NCBI RefSeq assembly: GCF_000243075.1
Contig: NC_016745.1
Coordinates: forward strand, 1,443,001 to 1,507,000
DNA: 64,000 bases
Direction: 5' to 3'
DNA from: Oceanimonas sp. GK1
GTDB lineage: Bacteria; Pseudomonadota; Gammaproteobacteria; Enterobacterales; Aeromonadaceae
This document shows positions 52,098 through 61,844 of the stretch, one piece after another. Under the pieces are notes generated by a model. The model had not been told where the DNA came from. It was given only the letters and a program-made list of their open reading frames with translations, and did not search any database. Made by a program: the position numbers and the translations under genes. The stretch's first letter is position 1; every line of letters starts with the position of its first letter.

Positions 52098-54767
52098 TCA
52101 GCGCCGCACCGCCCGGGACCAGACTCGCAGGCCCAGCTTGGCGATTTCATCCAGCAGCAGCACGCTGGAGGCCACCAGGGCACAGAGCAGCCACTGAACA
52201 CCGGTGAGCGCCACTGTGCCAAACACCTGCTGTAACGGCGGCCAGTGCACCACCAGCCACTGCAGGATAAGCACCGACGCCAGGGCCAGCCACAGCTTGC
52301 CATTTGACAGAAAATGGCGGTTAAAGGCCGAGCCCTGCTCGGCCCGGGCATTGAACACATTGAAAAACTGGTACAGCACAAAGGTGGTGAACGCCAGGGT
52401 GCCCGCCAGCCCGGGCGAGTCCAGGCTCAGCCCATGGCTCAGCATGGTCAGGGTACCCACCATCATGGTGATGCCGTACAGCAGCAGTTTGCCCAGGCGG
52501 CGGCCCGAGAGGATCAGGGTGCCCGGCGCGCGCGGGGGCTCGCCCATCAGACCGGCACGGGCCGGCTCTACCCCCAGGGTCATGGCGGGCGGGCCGTCCA
52601 TGATGATGTTGATCCACAACAGCTGAATGGCGGTAAAGGGCACGGGAAGGCTCAGCAGGGTGGCGGCAAGCACGGTAAACATGGCCGCGATATTGGTGGA
52701 CAGCTGAAAACGCACAAACTTGACGATATTGTCGTAAATGGTGCGGCCTTCCTCTATGGCCTGAACAATGGTGGAAAAATTGTCGTCGGTCAGCACCAGG
52801 GTCGCGGCTTCCTGAGTGACGGCGGTGCCGGTCAGGCCCATGGCCACGCCGATGTCGGCCGCCTTGAGGGCGGGCGCGTCGTTCACGCCGTCTCCGGTCA
52901 TGGCAGTGATATGGCCATCCGCCTGCAAGGCGCGGACAATCTTTACCTTGTGCTGGGGGGAAACCCGGGCAAACACCGTCACGTCGTCAATACGGCGGGC
53001 CAGCTCGGCATCACTCATGCCATCCAGCTCGGCTCCCGACAATACGGCGCCGGTCAGGCCCAGCTCCCGGGCAATGGCCGCCGCCGTGGTCTTGTGATCG
53101 CCGGTGATCATTTTGACCTGTATTCCCGCCCCCTGGCACAGGGCAATGGCCTCGGCGGCTTCTGGGCGGGGCGGGTCCATCAGGCCGACCATCCCGAGAA
53201 AGGTCCAGTCACCGACCCAGCACCACAAATCGGCGTCGGGATCAAAGTCGCGGGCCGGAATTTCCCGCTCGGCCACGGCCAGCACCCGCAGGGCCTGGCC
53301 GGCGAGATGATCGTTTTCCTGCATGATGGTGCTCGCCACGGCCTCGCTTAATGGCCGTGGCCCCTTCGCTTGCCGCCAGCGGCTTGCATGGCCGAGCAGC
53401 ACGTCCGGCGCCCCCTTGATGTACATGACCACCTTGTCGGCCCGGTGATGAAAGGTCGCCATGAATTTGTGGGCGGAATCAAAAGGGATTTCGGCCAGAC
53501 GCGGGGCATGCACCTGCTCCCTTGATGGATCGAGGCCGCCTTTCTGGGCCAGTACATAGAGCGCCCCTTCGGTGGGATCGCCAATCAGCTGGCCGTCACG
53601 CACTCGGGATTCGGTACACAGCGCCATGGGCGGCAGCATGGGGGCCGGTGGCGGGCCATGGGGCACCTGGATCTCCCCCTCGGGCCGATAGCCCTGTCCC
53701 GTCACCGTAAAACGGTGGCCCGCATACCAGCCCGCACGGGCGGTCATCTGGTTGAGCGTCAGGGTGCCGGTCTTGTCGGTGCAGATCACCGTGGTGGCCC
53801 CCAGGGTTTCGACGGCCGCGAGTTTTTTCAGAATGGCCTTTTTGCGTGCCATGCGCCACATGCCGATGGCCAGGGTAACGGTGACCACCGCCGGCAGGCC
53901 TTCGGGCACGGCGGCAACGGCCAGGGCCACCGAGGTCATGGCGGCGTCGGCCCAGGGCGTGCCGCGCATCAGGGTCATGGCAAAAATAACCGCCACCACC
54001 ACACCGGCAATGGCGGCCAGCCGTTTGCCCAGCCGGTCCAGTTGCTGTTGCAGCGGGGTTTCGCCTTCCGGTGCCTGGGCAATCAGCGAGGCGATGCCGC
54101 CCATTTCGGTGCGCATGCCGGTGGCGACCACCAGCATTTCTCCCCGGCCCCGAGTGACGGTGGTGTTCATGTACAGCATGTTGCCGCGTTCGCCCAGGGG
54201 CAGCTCGTCCTGCTCCAGCGGTTCGGCAAATTTACCGATGGGCTGGGACTCCCCGGTCAGGGCCGCCTCCTGCGCTTCCAGGGCGTGGGCCGCCAACACC
54301 CGGCCATCGGCCGGTACCTGATCCCCGGCTTCCAGCAGAACCAGATCACCGGGCACCAGCTCGGCGGTGGCGATCTCCTGCACCAGGCCGTTGCGCCGGA
54401 CCCTGGCCTTGGGCACCAGCATGCCCTTGAGGGCCGCCAGGGTTCGCTCGGCCCGGTGCTCCTGATGAAAGCCCAGAACGGCGTTGAACAAGACCACCAG
54501 CAGAATGACCACCGCATCCTTGAGCTCCCCGATAACCCAGGCCAGGGCGGCGGCAAAAAGCAGCACCAGCACCAGGAACCCTTTGAATTGATCGAGAAAC
54601 TTCAGCCATGGAGCGCGGGGGATGGCTTCATCGAGGCGGTTTTCGCCCTGCTCGGCCAGCCGTTGTGCCGCCAAAGACTGGCTGAGGCCCTGATGACGGT
54701 CGCTGTCGAGTTCCGTTACCGCCTGCGCTGTGCTCAGGCGGTGCCAACGAGGCGTGTTGACGGTCAT
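52098..54767 (-). CDS. P-type Ca2+-transporting ATPase (P2A type)
   Basis: An 889-residue P-type ATPase. Actuator motif TGES (171-174), phosphorylation site CTDKTGTLT (Asp331), nucleotide-binding KGAPD, hinge TGDGVNDAPALK, TM4 VPEGLPAVVT and TM6 NIIMDGPPAMTLGVEP give the P2A/SERCA-PMR1-like layout with Ca2+-site I/II residues (Glu in PEGLP, Asn and Asp in NIIMD). It likely exports Ca2+ or Mn2+. ATG 54767 is preferred over a longer frame. It is convergent with the YqhA-family gene; no clear terminator between. Confidence 0.92.
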   Translation of the reverse strand: MTVNTPRWHRLSTAQAVTELDSDRHQGLSQSLAAQRLAEQGENRLDEAIPRAPWLKFLDQFKGFLVLVLLFAAALAWVIGELKDAVVILLVVLFNAVLGFHQEHRAERTLAALKGMLVPKARVRRNGLVQEIATAELVPGDLVLLEAGDQVPADGRVLAAHALEAQEAALTGESQPIGKFAEPLEQDELPLGERGNMLYMNTTVTRGRGEMLVVATGMRTEMGGIASLIAQAPEGETPLQQQLDRLGKRLAAIAGVVVAVIFAMTLMRGTPWADAAMTSVALAVAAVPEGLPAVVTVTLAIGMWRMARKKAILKKLAAVETLGATTVICTDKTGTLTLNQMTARAGWYAGHRFTVTGQGYRPEGEIQVPHGPPPAPMLPPMALCTESRVRDGQLIGDPTEGALYVLAQKGGLDPSREQVHAPRLAEIPFDSAHKFMATFHHRADKVVMYIKGAPDVLLGHASRWRQAKGPRPLSEAVASTIMQENDHLAGQALRVLAVAEREIPARDFDPDADLWCWVGDWTFLGMVGLMDPPRPEAAEAIALCQGAGIQVKMITGDHKTTAAAIARELGLTGAVLSGAELDGMSDAELARRIDDVTVFARVSPQHKVKIVRALQADGHITAMTGDGVNDAPALKAADIGVAMGLTGTAVTQEAATLVLTDDNFSTIVQAIEEGRTIYDNIVKFVRFQLSTNIAAMFTVLAATLLSLPVPFTAIQLLWINIIMDGPPAMTLGVEPARAGLMGEPPRAPGTLILSGRRLGKLLLYGITMMVGTLTMLSHGLSLDSPGLAGTLAFTTFVLYQFFNVFNARAEQGSAFNRHFLSNGKLWLALASVLILQWLVVHWPPLQQVFGTVALTGVQWLLCALVASSVLLLDEIAKLGLRVWSRAVRR

Positions 54768-55110
54768 GCTGGTGGTGTCTCCTTGAACCCGTGGCGGTGG
54801 GACTGGTGCCGATGGTGGCTGCCTCACAAGTTACCGCGAGAGGTACCGCAATACCATGACAGAATAGCGATAGGCATGGTTAAGTTGTTGTCCTGCCTCT
54901 CAAAATCATGAAGGCTGCGCCCGTTTTCCCATCTTGTTGCTCCCCCAGCACGGGGCTCTCGCTGCGCCGGCGGGCCTGCGGTTAAGGAGAAAGCCGGCAG
55001 CTCCACCGCCAGGGGAATGCCAGTGACTGAACTATGCTTGATGGGCGCAAGGCAATGAGGGGGAGAGGGTGAAAGGTGCTCCAGATGTTGCTGTTTGTTT
55101 TTTGTGCTCG
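54768..55110. other. Intergenic region between the P-type ATPase and BCCT transporter 3
   Basis: No gene is supported in the left ~300 bases. The right part (from about 55080) becomes AT-rich and leads into the candidate BCCT3 promoter. Confidence 0.4.
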
Positions 55111-55139
55111 TGACCGCTGTTTTTCACTACTATTATGAT
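55111..55139 (+). promoter_or_regulatory. Candidate promoter of BCCT transporter 3
   Basis: TGACCG (55111-55116) and TATGAT (55134-55139, five of six -10 consensus bases) with a 17-base spacer, followed by a ~70-base AT-rich leader before the ATG at 55211. Confidence 0.4.
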
Positions 55140-55210
55140 TTTTATGGTTTTTAGTGCTATTTTCAGCATGTTTTTAAATTACATATCTAAGCATTGAGGC
55201 GAGGCAGCCA

Positions 55211-56848
55211 ATGGCAGACAAAGACAATCACGATGTGATTGCCCCCGAGGGCAGGGTCAATCCCATTGATACCGATTATCAGGTAGGGCAGGATAACATC
55301 GCCCTGCAGATAGGGCCCTTCGGGCTCGACATTCACAACCGGGTGTTCCTGATTTCCGGTCTGGCCATCGTGGCCTTTGTGTTTCTGACCCTGGCCTTTC
55401 AGAACCAGGTGGGGCCCATGTTCAGCAGCCTGCGGGGCTGGCTGACGTCTAATCTCGACTGGTTTTTCCTGAGCGCCGGCAACATTTTCGTGCTGGTGTG
55501 CCTGGGCCTGATTGTGTCCCCGCTTGGGCGGGTGCGTATCGGCGGCACCGAGGCCAGCCCCGACTTCACCTACCTGGGCTGGTTTTCCATGCTGTTCGCC
55601 GCCGGCATGGGCATTGGCCTGATGTTTTTTGGGGTGTCCGAGCCGCTGACCCACTTCGGTACCGCCATGGGCGGCACTACCCTGGAAAACGGGGTGCGTA
55701 CCGACTGGGCGCCGCTGGGGGCGGCCGCCGGCGATGCCGCCGAGGCGACCCGTCTGGGCATGGCCGCCACCCTGTATCACTGGGCGCTGCACCCCTGGGC
55801 CATTTATGCCGTGCTGGCGCTGGGGCTGGCCATTTTCTCCTTTAACAAGGGGCTGCCGCTGACCATGCGCTCCGTGCTTTATCCGCTGCTGGGCGAGCGG
55901 GTGTGGGGCTGGCCGGGCCACATCATCGATATTCTGGCGGTGGTCGCCACCCTGTTTGGTCTGGCCACCTCGCTGGGTTACGGCGCCTCCCAGGCTGCCG
56001 CCGGCCTTAACTTTCTGTTCGACATTCCCGGCGGCACCACCACCCAGGTGATCCTGGTTATTCTGATCACCGCCGTGGCGCTGGTGTCGGTGCTGGCCGG
56101 CCTGGATGCCGGGGTGAAGCGGCTGTCGGAAATCAACATGGTACTGGCGGCGCTGCTGCTGGTGTTTGTGGTGGCGGTGGGGCCGACCCTGATGATCCTC
56201 ACCGGCTTTTTCTCCAATCTGGGCGCCTACCTTGAGTATTTCCCGGCGCTGTCCATGCCCTTTGGCCGGGAAGATGCGAACTACTCCCAGGGCTGGACCG
56301 CCTTCTACTGGGCCTGGTGGATCTCCTGGTCGCCCTTTGTGGGCATGTTTATCGCCCGGGTCTCCCGTGGCCGGACCGTGCGCGAGTTTCTGATTTCGGT
56401 ATTGCTGGTGCCCTCTGCCGCCTGTGTGCTGTGGATGACCGCCTTTGGCGGCACCGCCATTCATCAGGTCGTGAGTGAGGGGTATCAGGCCGTGGCCGAA
56501 GCCGCCCTGCCGCTGCAGCTGTTTGAAATGCTGAAAAACCTGCCGTTGACGGCCATTACCTCCTTTATCGGCATCGTGCTGGTGGTGGTGTTCTTCGTCA
56601 CTTCGTCCGACTCCGGCTCCCTGGTGATCGACACCATCGCCGCCGGCGGCAAGGTGAATGCGCCCAAGCCCCAGCGGGTGTTCTGGTGTACCTTTGAGGG
56701 CCTGGTGGCCATTGCCCTGATGCTGGGCGGCGGCCTGGCGGCCCTGCAGGCCATGGCGGTGTCTACCGGTTTTCCCTTTACCATAGTGCTGCTGATCTCC
56801 TGCGTGGCCCTGATCAAGGGGCTGATGTCGGAGCCCAGGGGCGATTGA
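55211..56848 (+). CDS. BCCT-family transporter 3 (glycine-betaine type)
   Basis: A 545-residue transporter with the canonical features missing in the two cluster BCCTs: AAGMGIGLMFFGVSEP (GMGIG, Na+ coupling in BetP), HWALHPWAIY in TM4 (the full Trp-Trp-Tyr cage) and WAWWISWSPFVGMFIARVSRGRTVREF in TM8 (WWxxW). It is thus likely a Na+-coupled glycine-betaine or choline carrier for osmoprotection. The short C-terminal tail lacks a long osmosensor region. It precedes a cNMP/CBS/DUF294 gene. Confidence 0.93.
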   Translation: MADKDNHDVIAPEGRVNPIDTDYQVGQDNIALQIGPFGLDIHNRVFLISGLAIVAFVFLTLAFQNQVGPMFSSLRGWLTSNLDWFFLSAGNIFVLVCLGLIVSPLGRVRIGGTEASPDFTYLGWFSMLFAAGMGIGLMFFGVSEPLTHFGTAMGGTTLENGVRTDWAPLGAAAGDAAEATRLGMAATLYHWALHPWAIYAVLALGLAIFSFNKGLPLTMRSVLYPLLGERVWGWPGHIIDILAVVATLFGLATSLGYGASQAAAGLNFLFDIPGGTTTQVILVILITAVALVSVLAGLDAGVKRLSEINMVLAALLLVFVVAVGPTLMILTGFFSNLGAYLEYFPALSMPFGREDANYSQGWTAFYWAWWISWSPFVGMFIARVSRGRTVREFLISVLLVPSAACVLWMTAFGGTAIHQVVSEGYQAVAEAALPLQLFEMLKNLPLTAITSFIGIVLVVVFFVTSSDSGSLVIDTIAAGGKVNAPKPQRVFWCTFEGLVAIALMLGGGLAALQAMAVSTGFPFTIVLLISCVALIKGLMSEPRGD

Positions 56849-56911
56849 GGACATTCACTGTATTGCCAAGGCAGCCGCGGTGCTGCCTTTTTTCGGTTGG
56901 CGGGAGGGTAA

Positions 56912-58783
56912 ATGGAAGCAGAGCAGCTGGAAGTACTGGGCTTTATTCGCCAGCGGGCCCCCTTTACGGCCTTGCCGGAAGAGGTACTGGAGCGCATTGC
57001 CACCGAGGTGGAAGTCGCCTATTACCGGGCCGGCACCATTATTCTCAAATACGGCGATGCGGTACACGATCTCTACCTGGTGCGCAGTGGCGCGGTGGAG
57101 TTGTACCGGCGCAACGGCGAGCTGCATAACCGGCTGAGCGAAGGCAGCCTGTTTGGCCAGATGGGGCTGTTGATGAACAACCGGAACCGGCTGCCGGCCA
57201 CGGCATTGGAAGACACCCTGGTCTACTGCCTGCCCGAGTCCCTGTTCAACGAGCTGTATGAGCGCTTTGAGGCCTTCTCCGACTTTATGGAAGTGGGGGA
57301 GAGTACCCGCTTGCGCCATGCCGTGTCCCGCCATCAGGGCGCCAATGAACTGATGACGTCCAGCATTCGCGAGCTGATCTCCCGGGAGCCGGTGTCCATC
57401 GGCTGCGCGGCCAGCGTGTTTGATGCCGCGCGAAAAATGACCGACGAGGGGGTGTCCTCGATCCTGGTACTTAAGGAAGGGAGTGACGCCGAGCAGGAAG
57501 TGGCCGGCATCATCACCGACCGGGATCTGCGTACCCGGGTGTTGGCCGAGCAGTTGCCCTCGGCCACGCCGGTATCGGAGGTGATGTCCACCGACCTGGT
57601 GGCCGCCGAAAGCGATCAGTACGTGTTTGAGGCCATGCTCACCATGCTGCGCTGTAACCTGCATCACCTGCCGGTACTGCACCGGGGCCGGCCCATCGGT
57701 GTGGTGGCGCTGTCGGATGTGTTGCGGCACGAGTCCCGCAACAGCCTGTTTGTGGTGCGTCATATTTTTCGTGCCCACGACGCCTCTGAGCTGGCCACCA
57801 TTGCCGACGATGCCCGGGCCTGCTTTGTGCGCATGGTCAAGGAAGACGCCAATTCCCACATGATAGGCTCGGCCATGGCGGTGATCGGACGCAGCTTCAA
57901 GCAGCGCCTGCTGGAGCTGGCGGAAGAGCAACTGGGGCCGCCGCCGGTGCCTTACTGTTTTCTGGCGCTGGGCTCCATGGCCCGGGACGAACAGCTGGTG
58001 GTGACCGATCAGGACAATGCCATCATTCTCGACAACGGCTACGATCCTGAGTTGCACAACGACTATTTCGCCGCCCTGGCCCAGTACGTGTGCGACGGCC
58101 TGGCGGCCTGCGGTTACAGTTACTGCACCGGCGGCATCATGGCCAGCAATCCCGAGTGGCGAAAAACCCGGCGGCAGTGGGAGCAGTGTTTTATGGAGTG
58201 GATCGACAAGCCCAGCGCTCAGACCCTGCTTAACAGCGCCATCTTTTTTGATCTCGATGGCGTTTATGGTCATCTCGAATGGGCCGAGCAGCTCAACCGG
58301 CTGATCCTGCGCCGGGCCAGGAAAAACCCCCGCTTTCTTGCCAGCATGGCCCGTAACGCCCTGCTGCGCACGCCGCCGCTGGGCTTTTTCAAGGAGTTCG
58401 TGATGGAGCAGGATGGCAAGCACAACAATTCCATCAACCTCAAGCGCCGGGGCACGGCCCCGCTGGCGGATCTGGTGCGGGTGCATGCCCTGGCGACGGG
58501 CTCCAAGGCGCGCAACTCCTTTGAGCGGCTGAACGATGTGATCGAGGCGGACATACTGCCCCGGGGCCGGGGGCCGGACTTGCGGGATGCCATGGAGTTC
58601 ATCGCCATGGTGCGCATCCGTCACCAGGCCATGGACGTGGAGGCGGGACGGGAGCCGGACAACAATATCGAGCCGGAAAACCTGTCCGAGTTCGAGCGGC
58701 GCAACCTCAAGGATGCCTTTCAGATCCTGAGCCAGGCCCAGAAGTACCTGAAATTCCGTTACCAGCCCGGTCGGGCGCCCTGA
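56912..58783 (+). CDS. Cyclic-nucleotide-binding/CBS/DUF294 putative nucleotidyltransferase
   Basis: A 623-residue regulatory protein: cNMP-binding-like domain (~15-135), two CBS domains (~150-275, MTSSIRELISREPVSI and VMSTDLVAAESDQYVF), DUF294 nucleotidyltransferase (~300-440) with GSMARDEQLVVTDQDNAII (the GSxxRxEQxxxTDQDN catalytic motif) and its C-terminal substrate-binding domain (~480-610). Relatives usually sit beside sodium:acetate/solute symporters with a DnaQ-like exonuclease; here the partner transporter is a BCCT. It may regulate that transporter or nucleotidylate a protein, unproven. Confidence 0.9.
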   Translation: MEAEQLEVLGFIRQRAPFTALPEEVLERIATEVEVAYYRAGTIILKYGDAVHDLYLVRSGAVELYRRNGELHNRLSEGSLFGQMGLLMNNRNRLPATALEDTLVYCLPESLFNELYERFEAFSDFMEVGESTRLRHAVSRHQGANELMTSSIRELISREPVSIGCAASVFDAARKMTDEGVSSILVLKEGSDAEQEVAGIITDRDLRTRVLAEQLPSATPVSEVMSTDLVAAESDQYVFEAMLTMLRCNLHHLPVLHRGRPIGVVALSDVLRHESRNSLFVVRHIFRAHDASELATIADDARACFVRMVKEDANSHMIGSAMAVIGRSFKQRLLELAEEQLGPPPVPYCFLALGSMARDEQLVVTDQDNAIILDNGYDPELHNDYFAALAQYVCDGLAACGYSYCTGGIMASNPEWRKTRRQWEQCFMEWIDKPSAQTLLNSAIFFDLDGVYGHLEWAEQLNRLILRRARKNPRFLASMARNALLRTPPLGFFKEFVMEQDGKHNNSINLKRRGTAPLADLVRVHALATGSKARNSFERLNDVIEADILPRGRGPDLRDAMEFIAMVRIRHQAMDVEAGREPDNNIEPENLSEFERRNLKDAFQILSQAQKYLKFRYQPGRAP

Positions 58784-58790
58784 GGCCACC

Positions 58791-59522
58791 ATGGTATACC
58801 TGAGACCCTCTGCCCTGGTGCAACCCGCCCGGGCCACCGACTGGCCGGGGCTGTTTGAACAGCGGGCACGCAGCGCCCGGGATTACCGGCTGCAGCGCTT
58901 TTACCGGGCCGGTTTGCCGGCCCCCGACACCCCCCTGGCCGAGGTGCCGCTGGTGGCCATGGATTTTGAAACCACCGGGCTCAATGCAGATCGGGATGCC
59001 ATCGTCAGCATTGGTCTGGTGCCCTTTACCCTGCAACGCATTCGCTGCCGTGAAGCGGGCCACTGGATTGTGAATCCGCACAAGCCGCTGGCAGGAGAAA
59101 CCGTGGCCCTGCACCACATTACCCACTCCGAAGTGAAGGAAGCCCCAGACTTGCTGCAGGTGCTGGACGAGGTGCTGGCAGCCCTGGCAGGCAGGGTGGT
59201 GGTGGTGCACTACCGGCGCATTGAACAGGTGTTTTTTGCCGCCGCCCTCAAGGCCCGGCTCAACGAGGACATTCGTTTTCCGGTGATCGACACCATGGCG
59301 CTGGAAGCCCGCTTTCACCCCAGACAGCTCAGCCTGTGGGACCGGCTGCGTCGGCGCAAGCCGGCCTCCATTCGTCTGGCTGCCTGTCGGGAGCGTTATC
59401 ACCTGCCTTATTACACCCCTCATCATGCCCTGACCGATGCCCTGGCCACCGCCGAGCTGCTGCAGGCCCAGGTGGCGTATCATTATTCGCCGGACACGCC
59501 GCTCAGTGAGCTGTGGCTGTAA
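58791..59522 (+). CDS. DnaQ-fold 3'-5' exonuclease-family protein
   Basis: A 243-residue protein with the DEDDh exonuclease motifs: VAMDFETTGLN (ExoI), a central VVHYRRIEQVFF in the ExoII place where the Asp is not evident, and HHALTDALATAELL (ExoIII, HxAxxD). The start ATG 58791 is 7 bases after the upstream stop, so it is co-transcribed with the DUF294 gene, as in relatives. Exonuclease activity is plausible but one catalytic Asp needs checking. Confidence 0.85.
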   Translation: MVYLRPSALVQPARATDWPGLFEQRARSARDYRLQRFYRAGLPAPDTPLAEVPLVAMDFETTGLNADRDAIVSIGLVPFTLQRIRCREAGHWIVNPHKPLAGETVALHHITHSEVKEAPDLLQVLDEVLAALAGRVVVVHYRRIEQVFFAAALKARLNEDIRFPVIDTMALEARFHPRQLSLWDRLRRRKPASIRLAACRERYHLPYYTPHHALTDALATAELLQAQVAYHYSPDTPLSELWL

Positions 59523-59530
59523 GCCCCTAC

Positions 59531-60145
59531 CTACAACCGAAAGCGGGGCTCGTCTGCGTCGTCGGGCTCGTCGGCGGGCAGGCTGAGTACCGGCTCCTGG
59601 CGGCCACCGCCGAGCGGAGGCGTGGTCTCGACCGGCTGTAGCAGGGAGCGAATTTCGTCGCGCAGGGCATCGGGGCCGGGCCAGTCCTTGGGAGACAGGT
59701 GCAGCACCGGCAGGCCGGCGGTTTCAATCTGCTCCAGCAGCCGGTGACGGTGGCGGCCATCGGTCTGGCTCAGGCTGTCGTCCATCAGCGCCACCACCAG
59801 CCGCACCCGCAGGTCTTTTGGCGAACACAGCACAAAATCCAGCTTTTCGCCGAACAAGTCCTGCCAGGCCGCGTCGCGGTGAGCTTTCTTCAGGGTGGGG
59901 GAGAGCTCCAGTACCTCGCTCATCTGGACCGCAGGAAACACCCGCAGGGTGTGACCGGCGGCCTGCTCCAGCAACGTGAGGGCGGTGGCCGCTTCCGGGC
60001 CGAACATCACCTTCTGTACATAGGCCTGGCCCGGCTTGCCGCGCCAGAGCCGGCGCAGCAGGCTGAACAGGGTCAGCAGTACCAGCAGACACACCAGGCC
60101 GAGCATCAGCCAGTCGAGCAGGGAAACGGGCAACCAGTCGATCAT
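59531..60145 (-). CDS. DUF2726-type membrane-anchored protein
   Basis: A ~204-residue protein: N-terminal transmembrane helix (LMLGLVCLLVLLTLFSLL), a DUF2726 domain (~60-150) with VFPAVQMSEVLELS, KLDFVLCSPKDLRVRLVVALMDDS and LPVLHLSPKDW, then a disordered acidic tail. DUF2726 resembles nuclease-like folds, function unknown. Start MIDWLPV at 60145 is chosen; ATG 60157 or TTG 60163 are alternatives, with no clear ribosome-binding site for any. Convergent with the exonuclease gene. Confidence 0.75.
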   Translation of the reverse strand: MIDWLPVSLLDWLMLGLVCLLVLLTLFSLLRRLWRGKPGQAYVQKVMFGPEAATALTLLEQAAGHTLRVFPAVQMSEVLELSPTLKKAHRDAAWQDLFGEKLDFVLCSPKDLRVRLVVALMDDSLSQTDGRHRHRLLEQIETAGLPVLHLSPKDWPGPDALRDEIRSLLQPVETTPPLGGGRQEPVLSLPADEPDDADEPRFRL

Positions 60146-60324
60146 CGCGCACAACATCCGCAAAGAAGGGAAAGAGCGTCAGTGTACCAGCCGCTCATGG
60201 AAATAGAACTGTTCCGGCATCTCGACCGGTATCCGGCTTTTGCTCACCGGGCTCGGTCAGCGCTGGCATGCACCGGCCTGCCCCCCTATAATCCACAGCC
60301 ATCGAACTTCCGACCGAGGTGTGC

Positions 60325-61236
60325 ATGTCCCGGCGATTACCCCCGCTCAACGCGCTCAAGGCCTTTGAGGCCGCCGCCCGCAACCTGAGCTTTACTCGGG
60401 CGGCGGAAGAGCTGTTTGTGACGCAGGCGGCCATCAGCCACCAGATCAAGGGGCTGGAAGAGTTTCTGGGGATCAAGCTGTTTCGCCGGCGCAACCGCTC
60501 CCTGTTGCTGACCGAGGAAGGGCAGAGCTATTTCCTGGAGATCAAGGATATCTTTACCGCCATCTCCGATGCCACCGAGCGGCTGCTGGCGCGCAGTGCC
60601 AAGGGCGCGCTCACCGTCAGCCTGCAGCCGAGCTTTGCCATTCAGTGGCTGGTGCCGCGGCTGGTGCGTTTCAGCGAGGCGCATCCGGACATCGACGTGC
60701 GCATCAAGGCGGTGGATCTGGATGAAGGCTCGCTCACCGACGACGTGGACGTGGCCATTTATTACGGCCGGGGCAACTGGCCGGGCCTCAGGGCCGACAA
60801 GCTGCACGCGGAATACCTGATTCCGGTGTGCTCGCCCATGCTGCTGATGGGCACCCGGCCGCTGAAAACCCCGGAGGATCTGACCCGGCACACCCTGCTG
60901 CACGACACCTCGCGCCGCGACTGGAAGGCCTGGTTCAAGCAGCTCGACATTCAGGCGGCCAACGTCAACCAGGGGCCCATTTTCAGTCATTCGTCCATGG
61001 TGATCCAGGCTGCCATTCACGGCCAGGGGGTGGCCCTGGGGCACAGCGTGCTGACCCAGCCGGAGATCGATGCCGGCCGCCTGGTGTGCCCTTTTGAGCA
61101 GGTACTGATGTCGAAAAATGCCTACTACCTGGTGTGTCATGAATCCCAGGCCGGGCTCGGCAAGATTGCCGCCTTTCGCGACTGGATGCTGGCCCTGGTC
61201 AACAAAGAAGAAAAACAAAAGGCGGTGAACGGATGA
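60325..61236 (+). CDS. gcvA: LysR regulator GcvA
   Basis: A 303-residue LTTR that controls the glycine-cleavage operon in E. coli. SRRLPPLNALKAFEAAARNLSFTRAAEELFVTQAAISHQIKGLE and ALTVSLQPSFAIQWLVPRLVRFS are close to E. coli GcvA almost word for word. CGAGG lies 5 bases before ATG 60325; a GTG two codons earlier is less likely. It overlaps the hydrolase gene by 4 bases and heads a run gcvA-hydrolase-DUF423-rlmM. Confidence 0.95.
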   Translation: MSRRLPPLNALKAFEAAARNLSFTRAAEELFVTQAAISHQIKGLEEFLGIKLFRRRNRSLLLTEEGQSYFLEIKDIFTAISDATERLLARSAKGALTVSLQPSFAIQWLVPRLVRFSEAHPDIDVRIKAVDLDEGSLTDDVDVAIYYGRGNWPGLRADKLHAEYLIPVCSPMLLMGTRPLKTPEDLTRHTLLHDTSRRDWKAWFKQLDIQAANVNQGPIFSHSSMVIQAAIHGQGVALGHSVLTQPEIDAGRLVCPFEQVLMSKNAYYLVCHESQAGLGKIAAFRDWMLALVNKEEKQKAVNG

Positions 61237-61844
61237 AGGTACTGAAAAACGGGCCCGACAGCGCCACTCACCGGGTATTGCTGGCCCACGGCGCCGGCGC
61301 CGGCATGGAGCACGCCGTGATGCAGGCCCTGGCCGAGGGGCTGGCCAGCGAGCACATTCAGGTGGTGCGCTTTGAGTTTCCCTACATGCAAAAGACCCGG
61401 GCCGATGGCCGGCGCCGGCCGCCCGACCGCGAGCCGGTGCTGCTGGACTGCTGGCGCGCCATGGCGGGCGAGTTTGCCCACCCCAGGCTGTTTCTGGCGG
61501 GCAAGTCCATGGGCGGGCGCATGGCGTCGCTGGTGGCGGACGAACTGCAACCCGCCGGACTGATGCTGCTTGGCTTTCCCTTTCACCCGCCGGGCAAGCC
61601 GGCGCGCTTTCGTGGCCAGCACCTGGCCTCGATACGTACGCCCACCCTGTTGCTGCAGGGCGAGCGGGACGCCTTCGGCAACCGTGACGCGGTGGGGGAT
61701 TATGATCTGGCCGACACCGTGGAGACCTGCTGGGTAGCCGACGGCGATCACGGATTTTCGCCGCGCAAGGCCTCTGGGACCACCCTGGAAGCCAACCTGG
61801 CACGAGTGATTGAGCGCATGAGGAGCTTTATTGGTGATCATTAA
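61233..61844 (+). CDS. KANL3/Tex30-like alpha/beta hydrolase-family protein
   Basis: A 203-residue alpha/beta hydrolase fold. LLAHGAGAGMEH (oxyanion region), FLAGKSMGGRMAS (nucleophile-elbow G-x-S-x-G with Ser) and WVADGDHGF (Asp/His end) give the triad. The family (KANL3/Tex30 hydrolase-like) has no settled substrate. It overlaps gcvA (ATGA) and the DUF423 gene. Confidence 0.88.
   Translation: MKVLKNGPDSATHRVLLAHGAGAGMEHAVMQALAEGLASEHIQVVRFEFPYMQKTRADGRRRPPDREPVLLDCWRAMAGEFAHPRLFLAGKSMGGRMASLVADELQPAGLMLLGFPFHPPGKPARFRGQHLASIRTPTLLLQGERDAFGNRDAVGDYDLADTVETCWVADGDHGFSPRKASGTTLEANLARVIERMRSFIGDH

Noticed and set aside
55187-58837. Two long minus-strand frames (555 and 660 codons)
   Set aside because: Antisense shadows of BCCT3 and the DUF294 gene; no recognisable motifs.
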